Below, in pieces: positions 26,216 through 35,505 of a stretch of 64,000 nucleotides of DNA (its first letter is position 1; the number at the start of each line of letters is the position of its first letter). Source of the stretch: Myxococcales bacterium. GTDB taxonomy: Bacteria > Myxococcota_A > Polyangia > Palsa-1104 > JAEUJZ01. Position numbers and translations under genes: made by a program. The notes under the pieces were generated by a model, which was not told the DNA's origin, ran no database searches, and saw only the letters and a program-made list of their open reading frames with translations. The stretch is taken from positions 72,355 through 136,354 of the forward strand of contig JAEUKB010000009.1 of NCBI GenBank assembly GCA_016794365.1, written 5' to 3'.

Positions 26216-27115
26216 CTACTGGCCGCGCAGCTTGGCGAGCAGGCCGTCGATGGTCTTTTGCGCCTTGGCTTCATCGCCACCGCGTACGGCCTTGATGGCG
26301 CTGGAGACTTGCTCGCCCAGCTCGCTCTTGCCGCTGTCATCGAGGACCACTTGGGCGCGGGCGAGCCACTCGATGACGGCGGGGGCCTCGCGTCCTGAAA
26401 TCAGCAGCACCTTGGCTTGTCCGAGCGCTTGGCGGCCTTCTTCGATGGATGCCTCTGGGCTCTGGCCGCGCTTGGGCAGGGCCTGGGGGGCACCCGATCC
26501 GGCACCGGCTGGGCTTCCGACTGTCGTGGGGGCTGGGCCGGTGCTGGTCGCAGGGGTGGCTGGGGCTGCTGCGGGCGGGGCGGTGGCGGGCATGCCTTGC
26601 GCGGCGGGCTGGGGCGGGCCGGGCTGGGGCGGGCTGGGCTTGGCGGCGGCGATGCCAATCTGCTCGCTGGTGTTCGGGCCTTGACCGGACTTGCGGGACG
26701 GATCGGGCGGACCCAGCGGTGCGGGCGGCTCGATGCGATCGGCCAGCAGCGTCAGGCGCGTCGCGATCTCTACATCGGAGCGCTGCTGAAGCAGTAGCTG
26801 TTGGGCGTCCGCAAACTCTTTGTCGAGCGGTGTACCGAGTCGCGCCGCGATGCCTTGGGTGCGCACCAGGCGCTCAAACGCCATGGCGTAGTTGCCGTAG
26901 CGAGCAGCCAGTGCGCCTTCCAGCAGCAGCGAGCGCGCGCGACTGGTCCACAGGTCTTTGGTGGCCTGTTCGCGCAGGGCCTTGAGGGCTGCCTCTTGGC
27001 TCTCGACGGCTCTGCGCAGCTCGCGCTTGTGATAGTAGTAGGCCCCGCCTGCACCGCCGCCGACAAGGACGGTGACAGAGAGCGTGAGGGTGAGCCACTT
27101 ACCGGCTGGTGTCAC
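26216..27115 (-). CDS. Membrane-anchored protein with Pro/Ala-rich linker
   Basis: 299 aa from a GTG at 27115. The GTGA overlap with the pgeF stop and the GGAGG before it support this start over a longer frame that would overlap pgeF. N-terminal anchor WLTLTLSVTVLVGGGAGGAYYY, then a helical region (about 30-130) rich in Arg/Ala/Leu, a Pro/Gln/Ala low-complexity linker (about 150-225) and a helical C-terminal domain (QALGQAKVLLISGREAP). The C-terminal half resembles short TPR-like helices. Function unknown; coupled to pgeF. Confidence 0.6.
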   Translation of the reverse strand: MTPAGKWLTLTLSVTVLVGGGAGGAYYYHKRELRRAVESQEAALKALREQATKDLWTSRARSLLLEGALAARYGNYAMAFERLVRTQGIAARLGTPLDKEFADAQQLLLQQRSDVEIATRLTLLADRIEPPAPLGPPDPSRKSGQGPNTSEQIGIAAAKPSPPQPGPPQPAAQGMPATAPPAAAPATPATSTGPAPTTVGSPAGAGSGAPQALPKRGQSPEASIEEGRQALGQAKVLLISGREAPAVIEWLARAQVVLDDSGKSELGEQVSSAIKAVRGGDEAKAQKTIDGLLAKLRGQ

Positions 27116-27930
27116 GAAGAGCCTCCAACGATGAACGCGAGATGCTGGCCGATCTGGGCCCCATCCCGCCGAAACGAGTAAAAGCGCTCTGCATCGCAGC
27201 GAGTACAGGGCGGGTTCCCCGCAATGTGCTCTGTTCGTAGTCCTGCATGCATGAGTAACTTCTGATTGTAGCGCCACAAGTCGATGTATCGCCGCCCGGA
27301 TCGCTCGTGCAGGACCGCAGGATCTTGGGCGACAAACAGGTCCGAGACATCGCGCTGGACCTCGAAGCAGCACGGACCGATCGATGGACCCAGGACGGCC
27401 CGGATGCGCTGTACATCGGCACCCAAGGTGGCCAAGGCGGCGACAGCCTCTGTGGCGATTCCAGCCAGGGTGCCACGCCATCCAGCATGGGCCGCAGCGA
27501 CCCGGCCTTCGTCATCGGCCAGAAGCAGCGAGACACAGTCTGCCGACATCACGCCGAGCGCCAGATCGTGCGAGGTGGCCAGGCCATCGGCTTCCCGGGT
27601 GGCGCGCTCGGGGGCGGTGACATGCAGGACCAAGCTGCCGTGGACCTGCCGTACTTGGGTCAGTCGGTCCACCGAAAACCCAGCGATGCGGGCCACTCGG
27701 TCTAGGTTGGCGTCAACGGCCTGTAGATCGTCGCCCCAGTTGCGACCCAAGTTGAGCGAAGCATAGCGACCGCGTGAGACCCCGCCGCAGCGGGTGGTAA
27801 AGCCGTGACGAACGCCGATGGCCGTGAGCAGCGGTGCAAACAGGACGCTGTCTTGTCGGGGATCGGGCTGCCAGCAAGGTGCGCTGGGGTCCGTCGTTCG
27901 ATTGCTGGCAGGGGACGAAGAGGCGGACAT
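27112..27930 (-). CDS. pgeF: Multicopper-laccase-domain (PgeF/YfiH) family protein
   Basis: 272 aa. Family signatures: GFTTRCGGVSRGRYASLNLG, the metal residues in QVRQVHGS (His), MSADCVSLLL (Cys) and AAHAGWRGTLAG (His), VLGPSIGPCCFEVQ, and a Cys pair in NPPCTRCDAERFYS. YfiH proteins act as purine nucleoside phosphorylases, or in peptidoglycan-editing, depending on species. It lies 15 nt downstream of the rluA-family gene in a minus-strand cluster, a common pairing (rluD-yfiH). Confidence 0.92.
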   Translation of the reverse strand: MSASSSPASNRTTDPSAPCWQPDPRQDSVLFAPLLTAIGVRHGFTTRCGGVSRGRYASLNLGRNWGDDLQAVDANLDRVARIAGFSVDRLTQVRQVHGSLVLHVTAPERATREADGLATSHDLALGVMSADCVSLLLADDEGRVAAAHAGWRGTLAGIATEAVAALATLGADVQRIRAVLGPSIGPCCFEVQRDVSDLFVAQDPAVLHERSGRRYIDLWRYNQKLLMHAGLRTEHIAGNPPCTRCDAERFYSFRRDGAQIGQHLAFIVGGSS

Positions 27931-27945
27931 GTTCGGCGGACTCTA

Positions 27946-29067
27946 TCACGGCAGCGGCTGGGGGGCGTGCGTGGCTTCGGTCCAGGGCAGGCGAGGGGCG
28001 TGCTCTTCCCCGCGCAGCAGCGACAGGACATGTAGAAAGTCCTTGGGCGGGGGCGAAGAAAACAGCAGGCGCTCGCTGGTGATGGGATGGACAAAGCCGA
28101 GCAGCCGCGCGTGCAGGGCCTGGCGGTCAAGCGACGCTGCCGCCTGCTGGACAGAGCGCTGGCGAGAGGGTCGCCCGTAGAGCGGATCGCCCAAGATCGG
28201 GAAGCCGTGCTCGCTTAGGTGAACGCGGATCTGGTGGGTTCGTCCAGTCTCTAGCCGTAGCTCGACCAAGGTGGCGCCGGGGAGCCGCTCTAGCACCTGG
28301 TAGTGGGTGACGGCCTTTTTGCTGCCGCTGCGCGAGGTAAAGCGCTTGCGATCGCGGGGATGTCGGCCATAGCGGGTTGATAAGGTGCCGCGCTCGGGGA
28401 TGACGCCATCGACCAGGGCCACATAGCGACGCTCGATCGAGTGGGCGGCAAACTGGACCTGAAGCCCGACGAGCGTGGGCTCATCCTTGGCGCAGACCAA
28501 GACGCCCGAGGTGCCGGAGTCGAGTCGATGGACGATGCCGGGCCGTCGCTCTCCACCGATGGAGAGCTGCCCAAGGTCTTCACCGCCCTGCGACAGGGCG
28601 CGCGGGCTTTGGGCGTGGGCAGCCGGGTCCGCAAGGTCGGCGTCATCGTCTGCGTCGTCTTCCAGGGCCAGCCGTGGTGGTGGCAGTGGCAGCGATCCGC
28701 AGTGGTAGAGCAGGGCGTTTACCAAGGTGCCGGTCTCATGGCCGGGGGCGGGATGCACGACCATGCCAGCGGGCTTGTCGATCACGATGAGGTGCTTGTC
28801 CTCAAACAGGATCGACAGCGGGATCGGCTCTGGTAGATCGCTGGTTGGCGTCGGAGGCGAAGGCTGAAAGCGCAGGCGCTGACCTTCGCGAAGCTTGAGC
28901 CCCGGACGACAAGGTCGCCCGTCTAGGGTCACTTCCCCCGCTTCGATCCGGCGCGCAAGCTGCGATCGCGAAAAGGGAAGCTCCTGCTGCGCCAGGTACA
29001 CGTCAAGACGGCTACCGACGGCAGACTTGGGAACGATTAGTTCAATGAGGTCTTGTTCGGATGTCAC
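27946..29067 (-). CDS. rluD: RluA-family pseudouridine synthase
   Basis: 373 aa. An N-terminal S4-like RNA-binding domain (SRLDVYLAQQELPFSRSQLARRIEAG) is followed by the catalytic domain with IVIDKPAGMVVHPAPGH, the catalytic Asp motif GIVHRLDSGTSGVLV and LETGRTHQIRVHL. It modifies uridines in rRNA; the RluD call (23S helix 69) rests on architecture and the pgeF neighbour. An acidic insertion of about 35 residues (EDDADDDADLAD...) between catalytic blocks makes it longer than the usual ~320. It overlaps the 87-aa gene by 4 nt. Confidence 0.88.
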   Translation of the reverse strand: MTSEQDLIELIVPKSAVGSRLDVYLAQQELPFSRSQLARRIEAGEVTLDGRPCRPGLKLREGQRLRFQPSPPTPTSDLPEPIPLSILFEDKHLIVIDKPAGMVVHPAPGHETGTLVNALLYHCGSLPLPPPRLALEDDADDDADLADPAAHAQSPRALSQGGEDLGQLSIGGERRPGIVHRLDSGTSGVLVCAKDEPTLVGLQVQFAAHSIERRYVALVDGVIPERGTLSTRYGRHPRDRKRFTSRSGSKKAVTHYQVLERLPGATLVELRLETGRTHQIRVHLSEHGFPILGDPLYGRPSRQRSVQQAAASLDRQALHARLLGFVHPITSERLLFSSPPPKDFLHVLSLLRGEEHAPRLPWTEATHAPQPLP

Positions 29068-29327
29068 CAGATCCGAGACTTTACATGCCCCTTGGACTTG
29101 AGCATCACATCAACGATGGCTCGGTCAAAGAGGTTGAGCTCGTAGATCTCTGGCGTCACGCGGCTCTTGAAGAGGGTGCGGCCTTCTTCAATGTGGTCAT
29201 GCATGACGGTGAAGAGGGTGTCGTTCTCGATGCCCTCGACGATCTCTTTTTCGTGGTAGAGGGTGAGGTCAGACGAAATGGCCCGCGCCAGCTGGCGAGC
29301 ACGCTCGGGTTTGTCGATTAGCGCCAT
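29064..29327 (-). CDS. Small conserved-type protein, function unknown
   Basis: 87 aa: MALIDKPERARQLARAISSD opens a helical, acidic protein (YHEKEIVEGIENDTLF, EEGRTLFKSRVTPEIYELN). Its stop overlaps the rluD start by 4 nt, so it is very likely translated. Small helical proteins with the ARAIxxDxxLY pattern occur in other deltaproteobacteria, as far as I recall; no function is known to me. The parC-like gene starts divergently 165 bp away. Confidence 0.65.
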   Translation of the reverse strand: MALIDKPERARQLARAISSDLTLYHEKEIVEGIENDTLFTVMHDHIEEGRTLFKSRVTPEIYELNLFDRAIVDVMLKSKGHVKSRIW

Positions 29328-29492
29328 GGTTAGAAATGTTAGCCAGGCTAGCGAAAAAGCTCAACGCTGTTTGCCGATACACGGCGGGGTGAGTCGGCTG
29401 TGCGGTCGGGCTTGGCGGGCGTCGGCTGCAAGTTTGCGCTGCGGACAGACTGCGGCTACCTTGTGCGCCCGCCCGTGGGGCGGAGACAGACC

Positions 29493-31862
29493 ATGACCAG
29501 CGTTTCAGAGATCCTCGTCTCGCTCGATGCAGAGACGCAGAAGCGATACCTAAGCTATGCCTTGTCCGTCATCACGTCGCGTGCGCTGCCCGATGTCCGC
29601 GACGGTCTGAAGCCGGTACAGCGGCGCATCCTGTATGCGATGTATCACGACCAGCGGCTGCTGCCCGACGCCAAGTTCCGCAAGTGTGCGGCGGTGGTCG
29701 GCGATGTGCTGGGTAAGTATCACCCGCATGGCGACTCCTCGGTGTACGAGGCGCTGGTGCGAATGGCGCAGGACTTTTCGCTGCGCTACCCGCTGGTCGA
29801 TGGTCACGGCAACTTCGGGTCGCAGGATGGAGACGCTCCTGCGGCGTATCGGTATACCGAGTGCCGTCTGCGACCGACTGCGCTGCTGCTGCTAAAAGAG
29901 CTGGGACAGAGCACGATCGACTGGCGTCCGACCTTCGACGGGGTGCGGAGCGAGCCGATTGTGCTGCCCGCGCAGCTTCCGAACCTGCTGGTCAATGGCG
30001 TACAGGGGATTGCCGTGGGTATGGCCACGTCGATTCCTCCGCACAACGCCGGGGAAGTGATCGACGCCTGCCTGGAGCTGATCGACAACCCGGAACTCGA
30101 TAACAAGGGGCTTTTGCGCTACGTCAAAGGGCCGGACTTTCCGACGCACGGAGAGCTGCTGACCAGCAAGCAAGAGCTACAGGAAGTCTACGAGACAGGG
30201 CACGGAACCCTGAAGCTGCGGGCGACCTACCACATCGAAGAGCCGGTAGACCGTCGGGAAGGCCGACGGATCATCGTCAACTCGATCCCGTATGGGGTGG
30301 TCCGCTCGGCGATCATGGAAAAGATCGGCGAGCTGTTTGAAGAAAAGAAGCTGCCGATGGTGGTGGACTGCCGGGATGAGTCCACCACCGACGTGCGGAT
30401 CGTGATTGAGCTAAAGCGGGGCGCAGATCCGCAGCTGGTGATGGCGTTTTTGTTTAAGAACACGTCGCTGGCAACCACGGTGCAGTTCAACATGACGTGC
30501 CTGGTTCCGACGGACAATCCCGAGATCGGGACGCCGCGACAGCTGAGCTTGAAGGACATGCTGCGGTACTTCCTCGACTTTCGGTTCGAGGTGGTCAAGC
30601 GGCGGCTGTCGCACCAGCTGGGTGAGCTAAACCGTCGCATCCACGTCCTGGACGGCTTTGCGACGGTCTACGATGCGCTCGATGAGATCTTGGCCATGAT
30701 CCGTCGCAGCGAAGGCAAAGCGGATGCCAAAGAGAAGCTGATCTCACGCTTCAAGCTGGACGACGATCAGGCCGAAGCGATCTTGGAGCTGAAGCTATAC
30801 CGCTTGGCGCGTCTGGAAATCCTGGTCATTCAGGAAGAGCTGGCGCAAAAGCGCAAAGAAAAGGCGCAGCTAGAGTCGGTGCTACAGAGCGACAGCAAGC
30901 GCTGGGACTTGGTGCGGCGAGAGCTTTCGTCACTGCGGGATGAGCTGGCGGACAAGCGCCGGACGCGGATCGGGGTTCCAGCAGAAGAACCGACGTTTGA
31001 TGAGACGGCGTTTATCTCTCACGAAGACTGCAACATCGTGCTGACCCGCGACGGCTGGGTGAAGCGTGTGGGGCAGCTGCGCGATATCGGCTCGACGCGG
31101 GTTCGGGAGGGCGATGAAGTCCAGCATGTGCTGGCGGGATCGACCAAAGAGCTGGCGGTGTTCTTTAGCAGCAAGGGATCGGCGTACGTCTGTCGGATCT
31201 TGGACATCGTGGCGACGACGGGCTACGGCGAGCCGCTGTCAAAGCAGTTCAAGTTTGAAGACGGAGAGACGGTGGTGGCGGCGCTGTCGCTCGATCCGCG
31301 CGTACGTCCGCCGGTCGATGCCCACTTGGTCGCGGTGACGCGGAGCGGTCTGGCGATGCGCTTTTCGCTGGAGAGTCACTCTGACGTATCGACGCGCAAT
31401 GGTCGCTTGTTTGCCAAGGTCGCGGACGGCGACACGGTGCTGGGTGTCAAGGTCGTGCGGGGCGATGTGCTGCTGTCGGTGGTGAGCCAGCTCGGTCGGG
31501 CGCTGACGTGTCGGGTCGATGAAGTCCCGGTGCTGCAAGGGCCAGGCAAGGGCGTGCAGGTGTTAAAGCTGGGCGACGGGGACAAGCTGCTGGGCTTTGC
31601 GGTGGGTGAGCCGCTGAAGGTCGAGACGGACAAGGGCGCAGCACACGAGATTGGGGCAAGTCCCAGCGAAGTGACGGCGCGTGGTGGTCGAGGGCGCGAG
31701 GTCATCAAGAAAGGCAAGATGCAGCGCTGTCTTCTGGCTCCGCCGACGATTCCGCAGCTTGGTGCGCCGAAGACGGCAAGTGGCAGCGTCGCGCTGGGAG
31801 AGCCGTCCGTGCAGTCGCCGGTACCGGACATCATTGGGCCGCTGTTTCGCAAGCCGAGCTAA
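29493..31862 (+). CDS. parC: Type IIA DNA topoisomerase subunit A (ParC or GyrA-like)
   Basis: 789 aa from ATG 29493, preceded by GGAG. The breakage-reunion domain is complete: [19 protein letters not shown], the quinolone-determining [20 protein letters not shown], and the catalytic Tyr121 in RYTE. The C-terminal region has beta-pinwheel strands ([23 protein letters not shown]). A canonical QRRGGKG GyrA box is missing; only [10 protein letters not shown] near residue 740 resembles it, which favours topoisomerase IV over gyrase. Glu at the GyrA-87 position also fits ParC. The parE partner is not in the window. ParC versus GyrA cannot be settled here. Confidence 0.75.
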   Translation: MTSVSEILVSLDAETQKRYLSYALSVITSRALPDVRDGLKPVQRRILYAMYHDQRLLPDAKFRKCAAVVGDVLGKYHPHGDSSVYEALVRMAQDFSLRYPLVDGHGNFGSQDGDAPAAYRYTECRLRPTALLLLKELGQSTIDWRPTFDGVRSEPIVLPAQLPNLLVNGVQGIAVGMATSIPPHNAGEVIDACLELIDNPELDNKGLLRYVKGPDFPTHGELLTSKQELQEVYETGHGTLKLRATYHIEEPVDRREGRRIIVNSIPYGVVRSAIMEKIGELFEEKKLPMVVDCRDESTTDVRIVIELKRGADPQLVMAFLFKNTSLATTVQFNMTCLVPTDNPEIGTPRQLSLKDMLRYFLDFRFEVVKRRLSHQLGELNRRIHVLDGFATVYDALDEILAMIRRSEGKADAKEKLISRFKLDDDQAEAILELKLYRLARLEILVIQEELAQKRKEKAQLESVLQSDSKRWDLVRRELSSLRDELADKRRTRIGVPAEEPTFDETAFISHEDCNIVLTRDGWVKRVGQLRDIGSTRVREGDEVQHVLAGSTKELAVFFSSKGSAYVCRILDIVATTGYGEPLSKQFKFEDGETVVAALSLDPRVRPPVDAHLVAVTRSGLAMRFSLESHSDVSTRNGRLFAKVADGDTVLGVKVVRGDVLLSVVSQLGRALTCRVDEVPVLQGPGKGVQVLKLGDGDKLLGFAVGEPLKVETDKGAAHEIGASPSEVTARGGRGREVIKKGKMQRCLLAPPTIPQLGAPKTASGSVALGEPSVQSPVPDIIGPLFRKPS

Positions 31863-31869
31863 GACACTG

Positions 31870-31898
31870 CTCCCAAGCGGCGAGGTGCAGCTTGGGAG
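31870..31898. terminator. Bidirectional terminator-like hairpin
   Basis: CTCCCAAGC and GCTTGGGAG form a perfect 9-bp stem with an 11-nt loop in the 81-bp gap between the convergent parC-like and DUF1501-like genes. There is only a short T-run after it (TTGT), so efficiency is uncertain. Confidence 0.5.
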
Positions 31899-31943
31899 TT
31901 GTCGAGGTGGGACGGAGGATGGACGGGGAGGTCGTCGGGGTCG

Positions 31944-33374
31944 TTACAGGACGACGTTGATCATCGAGCGGTAGGACGCGGTCGTGAAGTCACGGACGCG
32001 ACGCTCGTTGCCACGGCTGACGGCGTACAGCATGGCTCCGAGCGCACCCGGCGTGACCATGGCGTCGGGGAACTGCGCGGGCGTGAAGAGCTTTCCGGTG
32101 TCCGGATCGTAGTTCTTCTTGCCTGCGCGCGTAACCTCGCCAAACCAGCCTGGCTTCATGTAGCCGTTCGACATCACGTACATCCAGTTGGCTGACATCG
32201 GGGTCGAGTCGGCCCAGTCGGAGTTCTTGTTGCTGAACGGATTCTTGGGCAGGTCACCCGAGACCGTGATGACGATGTTGTCCGACAGCTTCTTCGATGG
32301 ATCGACTGGATCGGGGATGGTGTTCAGGTAGTCCATGAAGGACTGGTACACCAGCGCGAGACCGTCGGCGATGCGGGTGACGCGAGCCTGGTCGGCCCAC
32401 ACAAAGTGCGGGTCGTCGTTGAAGCCGGGCATCATGACCTGCGAGCACAGGCCTTTTTTGAAGGCGTTGGCCGCGACGATCAGGTTGTTGGCGATGGCTT
32501 TGACGTTGGCATCGATTGCTGCCGGTCCGCACCACGCATCGACCTGACCCGGTGCCGGGCTGAGCACGCTGCCGAGGTTCTGCGCAACGAGCGAGATCGC
32601 GACGCGAGAGTCCTCATAGGCGCGCTGATAGGTCGCGCGGTCCACAGTCTTCACCAGGCCGAGGAATGCCTTGTAGTACTCCTCATAAAGCTTGGCGTTG
32701 TTTGGGTCCGACAGACGCGACATCAGCTTCGAGGCCGAGCTGGAGAACAGGTTGATCATCGCGTTGGAGTCGGGAACGCTGGCTGGAGACGGCGCACCCG
32801 TGGAGGCACCGTACGGCATGGTGACTCCGTTGCGGCTGATGCCGATGACCGGGACCAGCGACTGAACCGTGGTCTGGATCGAAGCGCAGGCTGCGAACGA
32901 TCCGATGCTTCCAGTCGGGATCGTGTTGGTGTTTCCGGCGTTCTTCGGCGCAGTCTCGTGGCCGATGTTGGTGCCGCACAGCATCGCCGTGACAAGCTTC
33001 TTGTCGCCGTAGTTCGACCACAGGGGCTTGCCATTGACGTTGCGGTGATAGAGCAGCCGGTCTTCCAGGGCCGGAGAGCTGATCTTGCCAGCCTTGGCCA
33101 TGTCATCCCACGGAACGCTCGGGACGGTCGCAAACTCACGGATGGTGTCGGGCACCGGGAACACCAGCGTTGCCCAGGCGTGACCACCGTCGCCATAGCA
33201 CATATGGACGGTGCGGTTGGCGTTGATGGCACCGGCAGCCAGTGCGCTGCCACCGACTTCGTCTAGCATCTCAAGCGCGCGCGTCGGACCCAGGCCCAGC
33301 GCAGCACTGGCGGCAAACACACCCTTAACAAAGTCTCGGCGGGAGGCTCCCCGCAAAGGAAAATCGCGTTTCAT
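31944..33374 (-). CDS. Tat-exported DUF1501-like protein
   Basis: 476 aa; GGAGG precedes the ATG at 33374. The twin-arginine signal SRRDFVKGVFAASAALGLG indicates folding before export. The mature part contains VHMCYGDGGHAWATLVFPVPD, LVTAMLCGTNIGHETAP and ISLVAQNLGSVLSPAPGQVDAWC, and NIVITVSGDLPKNPF near the C-terminus, in the style of DUF1501 (alkaline-phosphatase-like) secreted proteins. Such proteins are often encoded beside c-type-cytochrome-like DUF1549/1553/1588 proteins, as here. It is the last gene of a four-gene minus-strand set. Function unproven. Confidence 0.65.
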   Translation of the reverse strand: MKRDFPLRGASRRDFVKGVFAASAALGLGPTRALEMLDEVGGSALAAGAINANRTVHMCYGDGGHAWATLVFPVPDTIREFATVPSVPWDDMAKAGKISSPALEDRLLYHRNVNGKPLWSNYGDKKLVTAMLCGTNIGHETAPKNAGNTNTIPTGSIGSFAACASIQTTVQSLVPVIGISRNGVTMPYGASTGAPSPASVPDSNAMINLFSSSASKLMSRLSDPNNAKLYEEYYKAFLGLVKTVDRATYQRAYEDSRVAISLVAQNLGSVLSPAPGQVDAWCGPAAIDANVKAIANNLIVAANAFKKGLCSQVMMPGFNDDPHFVWADQARVTRIADGLALVYQSFMDYLNTIPDPVDPSKKLSDNIVITVSGDLPKNPFSNKNSDWADSTPMSANWMYVMSNGYMKPGWFGEVTRAGKKNYDPDTGKLFTPAQFPDAMVTPGALGAMLYAVSRGNERRVRDFTTASYRSMINVVL

Positions 33375-33389
33375 GTGGTTCCCCCCTCC

Positions 33390-34109
33390 TTAGTCGCACA
33401 GAAAGTTAGACGAGGCGATGGTGGCGACGGCCATTCTCTTGGCGCGCACAAAGTCATTGCTCGACAGCGCGGCAATTCGCTTCACGCCTGCGCTGCACTC
33501 GCTAAGCTGCGTCGCGGTGAGCGGGCTGCCGAGCAAGCAAGCAAAGCCATCGGCAGTGCAGTTGTTGCCTGTGTCGAACAGCGTCGCGCCCGGACAAGCC
33601 GTGCCCATGCCGATTCGATCAGTACCCGTCGTCGGAACCAACTCTTCCGCTACGGCCAGGAAGATATCGAACAGACGCGCTACGCTACCGGTCGAGTTCC
33701 GCTCCGCTTCGGCAACGCGGGCAGGATAGTTGGCAACGCCCATGATGTTGGCACCATTGGCGTAGAGCAGACCCGCCGAGTCAGCCGCAGTGTTGCCAGT
33801 CGCAATGCCTCGGGAAGACAGGATCCGACCGAGGGTGGCGTAGGTGATCTTGCCGCAGACGTGCATACGCTGTCCGTCTGTTGGCGAGACCTGACGACCG
33901 TCCGCGAAGACGTCGCCGATGTTGCCCAGGATGTCGTCGTGGTCAAACGACTTATCGCTGCCTGGCGTCGTGGTGCCTGGCGTCGTGGGTGTGGTCGGAG
34001 TCGTCGGATCCTGAGAGGGATCGGGCGTCGCTGCCTGATTTTGGCAGCCCACAAGACCCAGCATTGCTACCAGGCCCAGACGGACGAAGAAACCAGAATT
34101 GCTTTTCAT
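33390..34109 (-). CDS. Lipoprotein of the DUF1501-like operon
   Basis: 239 aa. ATG 34109 with GGAG upstream; lipobox MLGLVGCQNQ. A Thr/Pro linker (PTTPTTPTTPGTTTPG) precedes a helical domain with several Cys (MHVCGKIT, TACPGATLF, NNCTADGFACLLG, LSECSAG). It lies 15 nt upstream of the Tat protein gene and 25 nt after the cytochrome-like gene, clearly in one operon. No haem motif. Probably a periplasm-facing accessory protein; family not recognised. Confidence 0.65.
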   Translation of the reverse strand: MKSNSGFFVRLGLVAMLGLVGCQNQAATPDPSQDPTTPTTPTTPGTTTPGSDKSFDHDDILGNIGDVFADGRQVSPTDGQRMHVCGKITYATLGRILSSRGIATGNTAADSAGLLYANGANIMGVANYPARVAEAERNSTGSVARLFDIFLAVAEELVPTTGTDRIGMGTACPGATLFDTGNNCTADGFACLLGSPLTATQLSECSAGVKRIAALSSNDFVRAKRMAVATIASSNFLCD

Positions 34110-34134
34110 GTTGCTTCTCCTTTTCTCTCTGGTC

Positions 34135-35346
34135 CTAGTACCGAATGAAGCTCGGGTTCTTGAACACAGCCCGGATGTATTCCTTGAGGTTCCAGTTGTT
34201 CGCATCGATCTGCTGGGTCAGCTGGGCTTCAAAGTCGGGGGTCAGCGTCGCCTGATCAACGACCACGTCACCGCGCGACATCGCCCAGTTCCACAGCCGA
34301 GTGGCCATGCACGACTTGAACGCCGGGTCCGCAGCCATGGCGTCGCCGAAGTCCTTGAGGGTCGAGGTGGGCTTGCCGAAGCGGTACGACAGCGGCTCGT
34401 TGACGGGAATCCAGTCCACCAGCTTGCTGGTTGGGTTGCCTGCGACCGGGGTCTGAACCTGGATGGTGCCCGCAACGAACATACCCGTCGCTCCGAAGTT
34501 GGCGAACAGCGGGGCCTGGTGGTTCATCGTCGAGTGGCAGTTGGCACAGATGAGCGAGCTGGTGTCCTGGAAGTCCACCAGGGCCTTCGGGTCATTCATG
34601 GCACCCGAGACGCTCTTGATGTCCCACGGCGCGTTGTAGACACCGCCAGCGTACTGGACCTTGGTGCCGTTGGTTTCCGCCGGGAAGCGCGAGCACAAAA
34701 GGGCTTCCTGGAACCAGCGAACGCGACGGAAGGCGAGGGCCGAGAAGAACTGCGCCTGCACGCCCTGGTCGGTGAGGATGCCGACCGCGTTGGTGTTGGC
34801 GCACGTGGTCTGCGCGAAGGTGTCGGTTGCCGGGTTGTAGGTCTGGCAGGTTCCCGTCGTGCCGGTGACCAGCTTGGTGAAGTTTTCGCCCTTCGCGATG
34901 AGGTACGTCGCGTAGGTCGGAGCCACCTCGAGGTTGACGTTGACCATACCCGACGGCGTGCTGACCGGCAGCATTCCGCCCATCTTGAACGTGTCACGCC
35001 AGAACTGGAGGATCTGCTGATTGAACGTCGGACGGTTGATGTAGTTGTCGATGATCTGGCTGTAGACTGCCGTCTGGTCGGACGCGGTCTGAAGCTGCTT
35101 GATCTCGGCCAGCGTGGGGTAGTTACCCGTCAGCTTGAGTGCTGCCGAGCGCAGCGCCAGCATGTAGTCAATCTTGGTGTCTTGAAGAGCCAACTTGTCA
35201 GAGTCCGCAACGCTCGGAGGCAGCGTGGCGCGGAATCCGCCCGTCGGATCAGCAGAAGTGTCTGTGGATGTGGCACCGCCGCTGCATGCAGGTAGAACGG
35301 CAAAGAGCCCAAGCACAATCGTTTTTTTGATGGAGCTCACTGTCAT
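34135..35346 (-). CDS. Secreted planctomycete-cytochrome-like protein with one CxxCH motif
   Basis: 403 aa from ATG 35346 (AGAGGGA upstream). Signal peptide with cysteine at FAVLPACSGG, probably a lipoprotein. Canonical haem motif ICANCHSTMNHQ about midway (CANCH), and the context AFRRVRWFQEALLCSRFP and LWNWAMSRGD resembles the DUF1588/DUF1592/DUF1549 set. These occur in planctomycete-type c cytochrome proteins with DUF1501/DUF1552 partners. It sits between the 387-aa lipoprotein gene and the 239-aa lipoprotein gene. Likely part of an envelope redox or polymer-degrading system; substrate unknown. Confidence 0.65.
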   Translation of the reverse strand: MTVSSIKKTIVLGLFAVLPACSGGATSTDTSADPTGGFRATLPPSVADSDKLALQDTKIDYMLALRSAALKLTGNYPTLAEIKQLQTASDQTAVYSQIIDNYINRPTFNQQILQFWRDTFKMGGMLPVSTPSGMVNVNLEVAPTYATYLIAKGENFTKLVTGTTGTCQTYNPATDTFAQTTCANTNAVGILTDQGVQAQFFSALAFRRVRWFQEALLCSRFPAETNGTKVQYAGGVYNAPWDIKSVSGAMNDPKALVDFQDTSSLICANCHSTMNHQAPLFANFGATGMFVAGTIQVQTPVAGNPTSKLVDWIPVNEPLSYRFGKPTSTLKDFGDAMAADPAFKSCMATRLWNWAMSRGDVVVDQATLTPDFEAQLTQQIDANNWNLKEYIRAVFKNPSFIRY

Positions 35347-35389
35347 GATCCCTCTCGATTCGTTAGTTCCTATTCGGTGTCTGCTGGGT

Positions 35390-35456
35390 GCTTGACGGGC
35401 ACCGCCACAAAGACCGCCAAAAAGCGCTCGGTTTTGGAGCGCTGAGTCCGTCAAGC
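35390..35456. repeat. Nested inverted repeats in an operon gap
   Basis: Outer arms GCTTGACGG (35390-35398) and CCGTCAAGC (35448-35456) are perfect reverse complements and enclose the terminator hairpin at 35419-35443. The two foldings share the same loop region. They sit between two secreted-protein genes transcribed leftwards. Confidence 0.6.
35419..35443 (-). terminator. Rho-independent terminator (minus strand)
   Basis: On the minus strand, AGCGCTC pairs with GAGCGCT (7 bp, 7-nt loop) and is followed by five U. It lies 63 nt downstream of the 387-aa lipoprotein gene and upstream of the cytochrome-like gene, so it could end the first transcript or act as an internal attenuator. Confidence 0.6.
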
Positions 35457-35505
35457 GCCTCGCTTCTGGCACCGCGTCGGAGCGGTTAGGGTGACTCTCA
35501 AGTAC

